From: Labrys okinawensis
GTDB lineage: Bacteria; Pseudomonadota; Alphaproteobacteria; Rhizobiales; Labraceae
NCBI RefSeq assembly: GCF_002982075.1
Contig: NZ_PUEJ01000003.1
Location: 186,001 to 250,000, forward strand
Reading direction: 5' to 3'
DNA length: 64,000 bases
Under the pieces are notes generated by a model. It saw only the letters and a list, made by a program, of their open reading frames with translations. It had not been told where the DNA came from and made no database searches. The position numbers and the translations under genes are program-made. This document shows positions 33,659 to 41,806 of this stretch, piece after piece (the first letter of the stretch is position 1; the number at the start of each line of letters is the position of its first letter).

Positions 33659-34879
33659 TCAGGCCGTACCAGCTTCGCGGATGACGCGGCCGAGGCGCTC
33701 GATGCCTTGGTCGATCGCGGCATCATTGGCCAGCGAAAAGCTGAGCCTGAGCGTGTTGGCGCCCGAACCATCGGCATGGAAGGCCCGGCCCGGCACGAAG
33801 GCGATGCGGGCGGCCTCGATGGCGCGGGCGAGAAGGCGGGCACCGTCCATGCCGTCCGGCAGCGTCACCCAGACGAACATGCCGCCCTCGGGGCGCGACC
33901 AGGGCACACCCTCGGGCATGTGGCGTTCGAGGGCGGCCAGCATGCGGTCGCGCCGATGGCGATAGGCACCACGGATCTTCTCGACCTGGGCGGGGAAGGC
34001 GTGCTCGGCCACATGGTGCATCACCATCTGGTTGATGGTGGGGCTGTGCAGGTCCGAGGCCTGCTTCATCAGCACCAGCTTGCGGATCACGCCGGCGGCG
34101 GCGCAGATCCAACCCATGCGCAGGCCCGGTGCCAGCGTCTTGGAGAAGCTGCCGCAGGAGATGGTGCGGGTCAAGTCGATATGGCCCTCGCGGGCAATGT
34201 CGAGCGCCAGGATCGGCGGCACGTCGGCGCCGTCATAGCGCAGCGACTGGTAAGCCGTATCCTCGATCACCACGATGTCGAGCTCGCGGGCGAGATCGAG
34301 CACGCGTTCTCTCCCGGCCCGATCCAGCGTCTCACCGGTGGGATTGGCGAAATCCGGGGTCAGATATGCGAACTTCACCCGGCCGCCTGCCTTCGCGGCA
34401 GCGTCGGCATAGGCGGAAGGCGTCATGTTGCCTTCCACCGGTGCCAGCCTGTCATAGCGCGGCTCATAGGCATTGAAGGCCTGCAATGCGCCGAGATAGG
34501 TCGGCCAGGTGACGAGGGCGGTGTCGCCGGGCGAAAGCAGCAATTTGCCGAGATAATCGAGCGCCTGCTGCGAACCGGAGGTGATCAGGATGTTCTCCGG
34601 GCCGCAGGCGACACCAATACGCTGCATCTGCCTGACCACCCAGTCGCGCAGCGGCGGAAAGCCTTCGCTGGTGGAATATTGCAGCGCTGCGCCGGCGCTG
34701 GCATCGCCGAGCACGCTGGCATAGGCGGCTCGGAAGGCCTCGTTCGGAAACAAGGCGGGGTCGGGAATGCCGCCGGCAAAGGAAATGATATCCGGCTGCT
34801 CTAGCAGTTTCAAAAGTTCGCGGATTTCAGAGGCACGCATCCGTCCCGCCCGCGTGGCGAAGATCGCTTCCCAGTCCAA
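33659..34879 (-). CDS. PLP-dependent aminotransferase, class I/II (2-aminoadipate/aromatic type)
   Basis: 406 residues from a TTG at 34879 with AGGAGA 8 bp upstream; homologous N-termini of this family begin near this point (WEAIFATRAGRMRASEIRELLKL). An upstream ATG at 34915 has no ribosome site. Fold type I with ISFAGGIPDPALFP, SGSQQALDYLGKLLL, the PLP-lysine motif SCGSFSKTLAPGLRMGW and C-terminal RLSFSLANDAAIDQGIERLGRVI. The family includes LysN and aromatic or branched-chain aminotransferases; substrate not predictable here. Confidence 0.88.
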   Translation of the reverse strand: MDWEAIFATRAGRMRASEIRELLKLLEQPDIISFAGGIPDPALFPNEAFRAAYASVLGDASAGAALQYSTSEGFPPLRDWVVRQMQRIGVACGPENILITSGSQQALDYLGKLLLSPGDTALVTWPTYLGALQAFNAYEPRYDRLAPVEGNMTPSAYADAAAKAGGRVKFAYLTPDFANPTGETLDRAGRERVLDLARELDIVVIEDTAYQSLRYDGADVPPILALDIAREGHIDLTRTISCGSFSKTLAPGLRMGWICAAAGVIRKLVLMKQASDLHSPTINQMVMHHVAEHAFPAQVEKIRGAYRHRRDRMLAALERHMPEGVPWSRPEGGMFVWVTLPDGMDGARLLARAIEAARIAFVPGRAFHADGSGANTLRLSFSLANDAAIDQGIERLGRVIREAGTA

Positions 34880-35001
34880 GGTCCAGTTCTCCTGACAAAC
34901 GGCGGCAAGGCGCATGCCGTCATACGATCACGGCATCGTTTCCTGGCGGGATTTGCCCCTTTTCTGGGCGCGATGCTCATGTTGCGTGCAGCATCCTCCC
35001 T

Positions 35002-35040
35002 GCGAAAAAATATGTCAATAATGCTGACATATTTTTTCGC
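35002..35040. promoter_or_regulatory. Perfect 16-bp A/T-rich inverted repeat
   Basis: GCGAAAAAATATGTCA (35002-35017) and its exact complement (35025-35040) with a 7-base loop. It lies between the glucoamylase stop (35072, minus) and the aminotransferase start (34879, minus). The T-run is inside the right stem, so it could terminate glucoamylase transcription or be an operator for the aminotransferase. Confidence 0.6.
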
Positions 35041-35071
35041 TTGTTGCGCTGCAAAGCCGCAGCGCGGCCGG

Positions 35072-37468
35072 TCAGGCCTTGACCGTCACGAGATAGTCCG
35101 CCTCCAGCCAGGGGCCGCCGATCGGGGCGAGGCGGAAGCGGATCTCGCTACCCTCCGGCAGGGGCGAGGTCGGCAGGTCGAGGACATGGAGGGAGAGGCC
35201 CGCGTCATGGGTTCTGCCTTCGTCATGGCTCGCCCATCCGTCGAAGCTCCAGCGAATCGCCGAGAGGTCGGCAAGCTCGATGCGCAGGATCTGGCCGGGG
35301 GCGATGGCTCGGCGCCGATGGTTAAGCCGCCAGAAGCGGCGGTTGCTGATGGTTTTGCGTGTGAGATAGCGCTCGACCGTCTGGGGCGGAGTGTCGAACA
35401 CGGCGCCGTCCCGCAGCGAGCGCAGCAGCTTGATATGCTCGCCATGGGCCCAGACCAGCGGCATGGCGCTGCCGGTCGGCTTGCCCAGGAAGAGTTCGTG
35501 TTCCGGCCTGTCGGTGCTGTCCCAGATCTGCTCGGGCAATTGGCCGCCGGGGCCTGCCGACGCCTCCAGCGCGGCCAGCAGGCGCCGGGCTTCCTCGGGC
35601 CGGCCGGCGGCGAGTTCGTAATGCGCCCTCTCGCCGGTCAGAAGCGGCCAGAGCCGGCCGATGCCGGTGCCGTCGAAGGCAGAGCCGTCCTCATGCTCGC
35701 CATAGCCGTCATTGTTGTAGCGATACCAGCAGGGGCCGTTGGGCAGGTCGCGTTTCAACAGATGATCAATCGCCTTCACGGTCGCCACCATGCGCGGGTC
35801 GTCGGCGGCCCTGAGGCCGAAGCGCACCAAAGCGAGGGCATCGGGACTGAGCAGCATCTTGGCGCTGAGCACGGCCTCCTGGGCGGAGCGGTTCTTGATG
35901 GCGACGTTGCCGCCGAGGCCAGGCCCGTCCTCGCCGTCGCCCGGACCGATGCGGACATAATAGCCGGGAATGTCGAGCGCCCTGGCAAGCTCGGTGTCGC
36001 TGGCGAAGGTCCAGTCGTCGATTTCGGCATGCCATGCGTCGGCTGTCTCGCGCAGCAGCGTGGCGGCGTCAGGGCGGTCCGCCGCGTCCATGGCGTCGGC
36101 GGCGGCGAGCAGGGCGGTGATCTCCACGGCAAGCGTGAAGGGCGAATAGCCGGCATCTTCTTCCCAGCGGTCCTCGTCGGTGACGGGGCCGTTGCGGAGC
36201 ACGAAGCTCGCTGCGCGCTCCACCATCGGCAGGAAGCGCCTGGCCTCGGCGGCATCGAGGCTGCCGGCGCGCACCAGCATGTCGAAGAGCAGGATGGGAA
36301 AGGCGGTCTCGTCCATCTGGATGCCGTCCCAATAGGGATGGCCGTCGATCCAGTTGTTCTGGGCCCAGTGGCCATCGCCTTCCTGGATGGCGGCGAGATA
36401 ATCGAGAATGCCGCGGGCGTCGGCGGGGCTGCCGGCCGCCAGGAACCCTCCTGCCGTCTCGACCAGGTCGCGCGGCCAGACCAGGTGGTAGCCGCCGAGG
36501 TCGTTGTCGCCCTTGTTGTAGCCCCAAGGCGTCGACAGGCTGGCGATAGCGCCGCCCGTGAAGGCGCCGGTGCGATGGGCGGCGAGCACGGCCGTGCTGG
36601 TTCGGTAGGTAGTGCCTCGGGCGGGGCTGACATGGTCGAGATCCTCGAGGCCCGCCTGCCAGCCCTGCCAGATGGCGCGCACGCGCCGGCGGGCGGGCTC
36701 GAGCCCCTGCTGCAGGCTGGAGATGGCGTTGAGGGCGGCCTCCTCCGGCCTGAGGCCGAGGCCCAGGGTGAGCAGCACGCGGCCCTGGCTGCCGCGAAGG
36801 TCGAGCGTGCCGCTCAGCGCGACATTGCCGTCCTCGGCGCGGAGCCAGGCGGAATTCACGCCTTCGCCCCGTTTGAGCGTCTGCCAGCCGTCGGAAAAGC
36901 CGACATAGCCGGCCGAGCGCGCCTGCCAGGGAACCGAGGCGGCGAGAGCGAGCGAATAGCCATAGCTGCCGCTGGCCATCAGCAGGCCGTGGCCCTTGTA
37001 GTCGTCGACCCAGGCGGTGTTGCGGCTGCCCTGGTTGACCAGATGGGGCGACAGCAGCACGTGCAGGCCGTAATCCTCGGCCTCGCCCTTCAGGGCATCG
37101 AAGCGGATGTCCTGCAACAGGCTGTCGCGAAAGGGATCGGCCAGGACGGTCTTGGTGATGCGGTAGCGCCCGTCCTTCGCCGTGTTGACGAGTTCGAAGA
37201 TCGGGATGCCGTCGCTCTCCATGCGGATATCGCCGTCGGCGTCGCGCTTTTCTTCTGAAAAATAATCGGCTGCCGTGACCAGGAGGCCGCAATCCCGGAT
37301 GCAGGCAAGGTCGATGCGTGGATAGTAGATCTCGTTGAGGATGCCGTGGCTGAGGGCGAACCAGACGCGGCTCGATGCGGAACCGGCCGTGCCGATGCCG
37401 CTCTTGGCGGCCGAGGTCCAGCGCGGTTCGACACCCGGGGCTCCGGGCGGTGGGGCGGTTTCGCTCAT
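35072..37468 (-). CDS. Glycoside hydrolase family 15 glucoamylase (glucan 1,4-alpha-glucosidase)
   Basis: 798 residues: N-terminal beta-sandwich domain (about 15-270), then an (alpha/alpha)6 barrel (about 290-680) and a C-terminal extension with predicted strands. GH15 segments GGYHLVWPRDLVETAGGFLAAG, WIDGHPYWDGIQMDETAFPILL and PLVWAHGEHIKLLRSLRDG are visible; the catalytic acid and base are carboxylates in RWEEDAG and WAHGEH. No signal peptide, so cytoplasmic. Releases glucose from alpha-glucans such as glycogen; overlaps the polyphosphate-glucokinase gene by four bases. Confidence 0.93.
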   Translation of the reverse strand: MSETAPPPGAPGVEPRWTSAAKSGIGTAGSASSRVWFALSHGILNEIYYPRIDLACIRDCGLLVTAADYFSEEKRDADGDIRMESDGIPIFELVNTAKDGRYRITKTVLADPFRDSLLQDIRFDALKGEAEDYGLHVLLSPHLVNQGSRNTAWVDDYKGHGLLMASGSYGYSLALAASVPWQARSAGYVGFSDGWQTLKRGEGVNSAWLRAEDGNVALSGTLDLRGSQGRVLLTLGLGLRPEEAALNAISSLQQGLEPARRRVRAIWQGWQAGLEDLDHVSPARGTTYRTSTAVLAAHRTGAFTGGAIASLSTPWGYNKGDNDLGGYHLVWPRDLVETAGGFLAAGSPADARGILDYLAAIQEGDGHWAQNNWIDGHPYWDGIQMDETAFPILLFDMLVRAGSLDAAEARRFLPMVERAASFVLRNGPVTDEDRWEEDAGYSPFTLAVEITALLAAADAMDAADRPDAATLLRETADAWHAEIDDWTFASDTELARALDIPGYYVRIGPGDGEDGPGLGGNVAIKNRSAQEAVLSAKMLLSPDALALVRFGLRAADDPRMVATVKAIDHLLKRDLPNGPCWYRYNNDGYGEHEDGSAFDGTGIGRLWPLLTGERAHYELAAGRPEEARRLLAALEASAGPGGQLPEQIWDSTDRPEHELFLGKPTGSAMPLVWAHGEHIKLLRSLRDGAVFDTPPQTVERYLTRKTISNRRFWRLNHRRRAIAPGQILRIELADLSAIRWSFDGWASHDEGRTHDAGLSLHVLDLPTSPLPEGSEIRFRLAPIGGPWLEADYLVTVKA

Positions 37469-38373
37469 GCCTTGGCCTTCTTGCGGGCCAGGGCGGTCTT
37501 ACCGGCTGGCTTGGCCCTGCCGGACGCCCCGGCTCGGGCGGGCGTCGAGGCCTTGGCGGCCGTCCCGGTCCTGGCGGTCATCCCGGTCTTGGCCTTCGTC
37601 TTTGCCTTGGCGGGCGCCTCGACCCTGGGAGAAATCTCGGGTGCTTCCTCGGATTCGTGGAAATTCTTCAGGCGCCAGAGGGCCGCGCCGCCATCGAGGC
37701 CGGCATCGTTGGAGCCGAGCGTGACATTGGCCGGCAGAGCGAGCTTCACATGCTTGGTGTTGCCGCCGCCGAGATAGAGATGGTCATAGTGGAACAGCAC
37801 GAAGAGCACGTCGATGACGTGCTTCAGCCGCTTGTTCCAGCGCTTGTTGCCGATCTTCTCGCGGGCCGCCTCGCCGATATAGTCGTCATAGGTCTTGGAG
37901 CGGGTGATGGGGTGGTGAGCCAGCTCCATATGCGGCATCAACTCGCCGTCGCGGAACACGGCCGTGCCCGCGCCGGTGCCCAGGGTCAGGGCAAGCTCGA
38001 TGCCCTTGCCCTTGATCAGCCCGAGGCCCTGGACTTCCGCGTCGTTGATCAGTCGTATCGGCTTGTTGCCGAGACGGGCCGCAAGCTTCTGGCCGAGCGG
38101 GAAGCCGGCCCAGCCATCGGGCGAGAGGTGCGGTGCGGTGAGGATGCGGCCATGCCGCACCAGGCCCGGAAAGCCCACCGAGATGCGGCCATAGGCCGGT
38201 AGGGCCGCGACCAGCTCCGCCAGCGTCTCGACCAGTAGATCGGGCGGGCAGGGATGGGGCGTGGCGACGCGCACCCTTTCTCCCTGCATCTGCCCGCTTG
38301 GATCGATGATCGCCGCCTTGAGGCCGGTGCCTCCAATGTCGATGGCGAGGATGTCGGATGTCTCCTTGGCCAC
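37465..38373 (-). CDS. ppgK: Polyphosphate glucokinase, ROK family, with basic C-terminal tail
   Basis: 302 residues from GTG at 38373 with GGAG 7 bp upstream. ROK kinase with AIDIGGTGLKAAIID near the N-terminus, VGFPGLV, INDAEVQG and LALTLGTGAGTAVFRDGELMPHMELAHHP, the last matching PPGK-type enzymes that use polyphosphate (and often ATP). Residues from about 250 to 302 form a low-complexity Lys/Arg/Ala/Thr/Pro tail (KAKTKAKTGMTARTGTAAKAS). The basic tail may hold anionic polyphosphate. Coupled to the glucoamylase, it would phosphorylate the released glucose. Confidence 0.87.
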   Translation of the reverse strand: MAKETSDILAIDIGGTGLKAAIIDPSGQMQGERVRVATPHPCPPDLLVETLAELVAALPAYGRISVGFPGLVRHGRILTAPHLSPDGWAGFPLGQKLAARLGNKPIRLINDAEVQGLGLIKGKGIELALTLGTGAGTAVFRDGELMPHMELAHHPITRSKTYDDYIGEAAREKIGNKRWNKRLKHVIDVLFVLFHYDHLYLGGGNTKHVKLALPANVTLGSNDAGLDGGAALWRLKNFHESEEAPEISPRVEAPAKAKTKAKTGMTARTGTAAKASTPARAGASGRAKPAGKTALARKKAKA

Positions 38374-38705
38374 GGGCAAGCTCCCTGATTGACGGCGATC
38401 CCAGCCTTACCGGATTTTATCGATGGAAAGGCGCAATTGTGGCTGGCTTGTGTTGCCGGCTTTATTTCGGTGACCATCCTAGCAGCTTGGTTACCCCTGC
38501 GGCAATTCGGAGGCGGAATCCGCCTCGCATCGCGTCGGGCATTCGATTGAGGCGGAATGTTGCCCTATTGCTAAGCGCTATGCACAAAATCCATGCAACT
38601 GCCGCATAGCGGGCATACGCGCCGGTCTGTGCGATTTTTTACCATGCGGTGCAAAAGAGGAGTATATGCACTGCAACAAATCAATCTCTTCGGAAAGTAA
38701 GTGTC
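38374..38705. other. Gap between ppgK and the DUF1127 gene
   Basis: 332 bp without a supported gene. Contains a short inverted repeat GAGGCGGA-A-TCCGCCTC (38510-38526). The rest is AT-richer before the DUF1127 start and probably holds its promoter. Confidence 0.4.
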
Positions 38706-38870
38706 ATGGTTCTCTTCGGTTTCGTTTCTTCGATCGCTTCTCGTTTCACGGCCTACCGCAATTATCGCCGTACTCTCCAGGCTCTCTCGGCTCTCGATGA
38801 CCGTGAGCTGGCTGATCTCGGCATCTTCCGCGGCCGTATCGAGGAAATCGCTCGCGGCGCCGCTCGCTAA
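38706..38870 (+). CDS. DUF1127 small protein (YjiS-like)
   Basis: 54 residues: MVLFGFVSSIASRFTAYRNYRRTLQALSALDDRELADLGIFRGRIEEIARGAAR. The tail carries the DUF1127 pattern L-x-x-L-D-D-x-E-L-x-D-L-G-I-x-R-x-x-I. Basic N-terminal helix and acidic C-terminal part. DUF1127 proteins are small and abundant in Alphaproteobacteria; some affect RNA or phosphate and carbon metabolism. ATG at 38706 chosen as the conserved start; a strong terminator follows. Confidence 0.87.
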   Translation: MVLFGFVSSIASRFTAYRNYRRTLQALSALDDRELADLGIFRGRIEEIARGAAR

Positions 38871-38898
38871 TCAAGCTTAGCGTCCGCTACGGAAAGCA

Positions 38899-38930
38899 AA
38901 GCCGCCGGGATAGTTCCCGGCGGCTTTTTC
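38899..38930 (+). terminator. Rho-independent terminator of the DUF1127 gene
   Basis: AAGCCGCCGGGA-TAGT-TCCCGGCGGCTT followed by TTTC; a 12-bp perfect stem 28 bp after the stop. Confidence 0.88.
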
Positions 38931-39088
38931 TTTAGGCTCTGCTCGAAGCGATTTCGTGGAAAATGCTGGAACAGCCTATGCTGCACATGCGAAAAGAATG
39001 GGCTGCGTCCGTCACTGCCTAGACAATAGGCGCCCGCGCCCTGCGCATAGCTCGCTCAATGACAGCGCGCGTCTTCTTGAACGGTCCC

Positions 39089-39301
39089 TTAGGAGTCCAG
39101 CTGGCGCTCGAACCAGGCCAGAGCTGGTTCGGCCTCGGTGAACTTGGCTTCCTCGTCCTGCTTCACCCGCTCGCCGCCCTTCTGTTCGAAGAGGCGGCCG
39201 CGATAGAAGGTCGCCACGCCGCCGCCCGGAAGCGGCTTGTCGAGCTTCCACAATTCCGCCCTGGCGTTCTGGCGGATCCGGACCCAGCGCAGTGTCGTCA
39301 C
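39089..39301 (-). CDS. Small hypothetical protein coupled to the class II aldolase gene
   Basis: 70 residues from GTG at 39301, overlapping the aldolase stop by four bases (GTGA), so its translation is coupled. Sequence begins MTTLRWVRIRQNARAELWKLDKPLPGGGVATFY and ends WFERQLDS; predicted as a small basic beta-rich domain followed by an acidic helix. No family recognised. Confidence 0.6.
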   Translation of the reverse strand: MTTLRWVRIRQNARAELWKLDKPLPGGGVATFYRGRLFEQKGGERVKQDEEAKFTEAEPALAWFERQLDS

Positions 39302-40014
39302 AGGCCCTCAATCCGCATCAGCGCCTCGAAATGCAGCTTGGCCTGGTGGTCGAGCACGGTCATCCATTCACGGGCGGTGCTCTCGATCACCTGCTGGGGA
39401 ATGAGCTTGAGCGGCCGGCCGGTCGACATGGCCAGCACCTGCTGGCGGCAGGCGCGGTCGAGATAATAGAGGTCGTCGAAGGCGGTGGCGACGGACGGGC
39501 CGCCGACGATGACGCCATGATGGGCCAGGAAGACGATATCGGCCTTCTGATCCGACTTGGCCGAGCTGGCGATGCGCTCGCCTTCCTTCTCGCCCGAGGC
39601 GAAGCCGCCGAATTCGTCGTTGTAGGCGGTGCGGCCGTAGAAGCGGGCGGCCGTCTGATGCGCCATTTCGAGCCGGCCCCCTTCGATCATGGTGAGGCTG
39701 GTGGCCCAGGGCATGTGGGTGTGCAGCAGGCAGAGATGGCGCGGATTGGCACGGTGGCCGGCAATGTGGATGTTGCGCGCCGTCGCCTCCAGCTCGCCTT
39801 CGCCCTCCAGAATCTGCCCCCGTCCATCGACGAGAAGTAGATCGGCCGGCCGCATCTCCGACCAGTGGACCCCATAGGGATTGAAGAGATAGCGCTCTTC
39901 GGCGCCGGGGACCTGCACAGAGAAGTGGTTGCAGATGCCCTCATTGAAGTCGAACTTCGCGGCGAGGCGGAAGGCGGCCGCGAGTTCGCGGCGATAGACG
40001 TCGATATCAGGCAT
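39298..40014 (-). CDS. Class II aldolase/adducin family protein
   Basis: 238 residues. Zinc-site motifs: LLHTHMPWATSLT (His pair) and FLAHHGVIVGGPSVATAFDDLYYLDRACR (third His), plus an N-terminal NHFSV motif. Belongs to the aldolase II group (fuculose-phosphate aldolase, ribulose-phosphate epimerase and others), with no marker for a single sugar. Coupled downstream to the 70-residue protein. Confidence 0.88.
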   Translation of the reverse strand: MPDIDVYRRELAAAFRLAAKFDFNEGICNHFSVQVPGAEERYLFNPYGVHWSEMRPADLLLVDGRGQILEGEGELEATARNIHIAGHRANPRHLCLLHTHMPWATSLTMIEGGRLEMAHQTAARFYGRTAYNDEFGGFASGEKEGERIASSAKSDQKADIVFLAHHGVIVGGPSVATAFDDLYYLDRACRQQVLAMSTGRPLKLIPQQVIESTAREWMTVLDHQAKLHFEALMRIEGL

Positions 40015-40118
40015 TGCATTTGTCCGATCACGGGATGGAAAGCTTCCTTATCCCGTGATGCCAGGCGAACGGCAACGGCTATGTTGCCGCATTGCCCTAT
40101 GTGGCCGTCCGGCCGCCC

Positions 40119-41072
40119 CTACTGGCTGCCGATCAGGATACCGGTGAGCAGCACCAGGATGCCTCCGAGGACGACCTGCACGATCGCGGAGGTGAAGGGC
40201 GTGGCCATGAAGCGGGTACGGATCCAGGCGATGGCGATGAGCTCCAGCACGACCACGCAGCCGGCGACGCCGGTCGCCACCCAGAAATCGGGGATGAGGT
40301 AGGGCAGGGTGTGGCCGAGGCCGCCCACCGTGGTCATCACGCCGCAGGCCGCACCACGTACCCAGGGATGGCCGCGCCCGGTGATCTCGCCATCGTCCGA
40401 CAACGCTTCGGTCAGGCCCATGCTGATGCCGGCGCCGATCGAGGCGGCAAGGCCCACCAGGAAGGCGTCCCAGGAGTTCAGGGTGGCGAAGGCTGCGGCG
40501 AAGATCGGAGCGAGGGTGGAGACCGAACCGTCGATCAGGCCGGCCAGGGCAGGCTGCACGATCTGCAGCACGAACAGGCGCCGGGAGGTCTCGTCCTCGC
40601 TACGCTTCTGGTCGGCGGGAAGCTTGGACTCCAGTGTCTCGGCCAGGCTTTCATGGCGCTTTTCCTCTTCGGCGAGATCGGCCAGCAGGGTACGGATTTC
40701 GACGTCATGAGCCCGTTCCGCCGCCTTGGCGTAGAATCGGGCGGCTTCCAGCTCCATGGTCTCGGCCTGCTCGCGCACGGTCTCGATACGCAGATTGTCG
40801 AGCAGCCAGATCGGGTTGCGCTTGAGGAAGCCGCTGACGTCCTGGCGGGTGATGTAGGGCAGGGTATCGCCGAACTTGGCCGTATAGGTCTCCAGCAGGC
40901 GGTGGCGATGGCCATGCTCTTCCTGCGCCATCGCCTCGAAGATCTTGGCCGAGCCGGGAAAATCGGCGCGCAGGCGATTGGCGAATTGTAGGTAGATGCG
41001 CGCATCCTCCTCCTCGTTGGAGATGGCGAGCGCCAGGATCTCGGCCTCGTTCAGGTCGGAAAAGCGTTTCAT
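40119..41072 (-). CDS. mbfA: Membrane-bound ferritin/VIT1-type iron exporter MbfA
   Basis: 317 residues. N-terminal rubrerythrin-like ferritin domain (about 1-145) with metal-binding ISNEEEDARIY, MAQEEHGHRHRL, ELEAARFY and LAEEEKRHESLAE; C-terminal VIT1-like membrane domain (about 165-317) with five helices. This arrangement is diagnostic of MbfA, an inner-membrane iron exporter that protects against iron and peroxide in rhizobia and Agrobacterium. An Irr-type operator lies 12 bp upstream of the ATG. Confidence 0.93.
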   Translation of the reverse strand: MKRFSDLNEAEILALAISNEEEDARIYLQFANRLRADFPGSAKIFEAMAQEEHGHRHRLLETYTAKFGDTLPYITRQDVSGFLKRNPIWLLDNLRIETVREQAETMELEAARFYAKAAERAHDVEIRTLLADLAEEEKRHESLAETLESKLPADQKRSEDETSRRLFVLQIVQPALAGLIDGSVSTLAPIFAAAFATLNSWDAFLVGLAASIGAGISMGLTEALSDDGEITGRGHPWVRGAACGVMTTVGGLGHTLPYLIPDFWVATGVAGCVVVLELIAIAWIRTRFMATPFTSAIVQVVLGGILVLLTGILIGSQ

Positions 41073-41083
41073 GGCGAACTCAG

Positions 41084-41101
41084 ATTAGAATAATTCTAAA
41101 T
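41084..41101 (-). promoter_or_regulatory. Irr (ICE-type) operator of mbfA
   Basis: TTAGAAT-A-ATTCTAA, a perfect 7-1-7 palindrome (41085-41099) within ATTTAGAATTATTCTAAT on the minus strand, 12 bp before the mbfA ATG. It matches the TTTAGAA/TTCTAAA iron-control element bound by Irr. Confidence 0.82.
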
Positions 41102-41147
41102 TAAGCCTCTTCTACCCCGCCAGTCGGTTTCTGTCGAGACAAATCCC

Positions 41148-41723
41148 TCATCCCGGGAAACCAGGCTGCACGAGCAACGCCGCCAGCATCGAGCCCACCA
41201 GATAATTGAGGAGCAGGCCGATCAGCACCACCGCGATCGTGTAGATCGGCGCCTTCATGGCGGGGAGCCGCATCAGCACGGGAGCGCCGATGAACAGGAG
41301 ATAGACGCTGTAGAGACCGACGATGGCGAGCAGGGCCAATGCCGGAATGATCGTGAAGATGTTGGCGAGCCAGGCCGCCGTCATGCTGTAGGCGGCAAGC
41401 TTGAAGGCGCTGAGGAAGTCGGACCTGCCGCCGAAATGGGGCGCCAGCCGGTCGATCACGATCGCCATGACATGGAGCATGGCAAGGGTGATCCCATAGC
41501 GCAGGACGGCCAGCAACAGGCCGCTGGCCAGGCCGATGCGGGCGCCTGCGATGCCGATCAGCGAGGTGCCGATGAAGCCTGCGATCGGCCCGATGGCAGC
41601 GAGATAGAGGACATAATCCCGATAGATGCGCTCGACGCTGGTCGCCTCGCCGGCGATATTTCGCCATTCCGCTCCCGGCGACAGCAACAGGTTTCGGGCT
41701 CGCGCCACGATATCCATGACCAT
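41148..41723 (-). CDS. YIP1-family membrane protein
   Basis: 191 residues from MVMDIVARARNLLLSPGAEW. Five hydrophobic helices (about 38-58, 64-84, 102-124, 130-152 and 160-182) and the YIP1 opening R-N-L-L-L-S-P-x-x-E-W-x-x-I. ATG at 41723 chosen because the family begins at this segment; an upstream ATG (41759) has no ribosome site. YIP1-like bacterial proteins have no settled function. Lies between the DUF993 gene and mbfA on the same strand. Confidence 0.78.
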   Translation of the reverse strand: MVMDIVARARNLLLSPGAEWRNIAGEATSVERIYRDYVLYLAAIGPIAGFIGTSLIGIAGARIGLASGLLLAVLRYGITLAMLHVMAIVIDRLAPHFGGRSDFLSAFKLAAYSMTAAWLANIFTIIPALALLAIVGLYSVYLLFIGAPVLMRLPAMKAPIYTIAVVLIGLLLNYLVGSMLAALLVQPGFPG

Positions 41724-41806
41724 GGGGATGACATCTCCGATCGACCGCTCCCTCTGCATAGCACGGGGCGCGGCGACGTCATGGTCCGTCGCGGGTGCTT
41801 GGGGAG

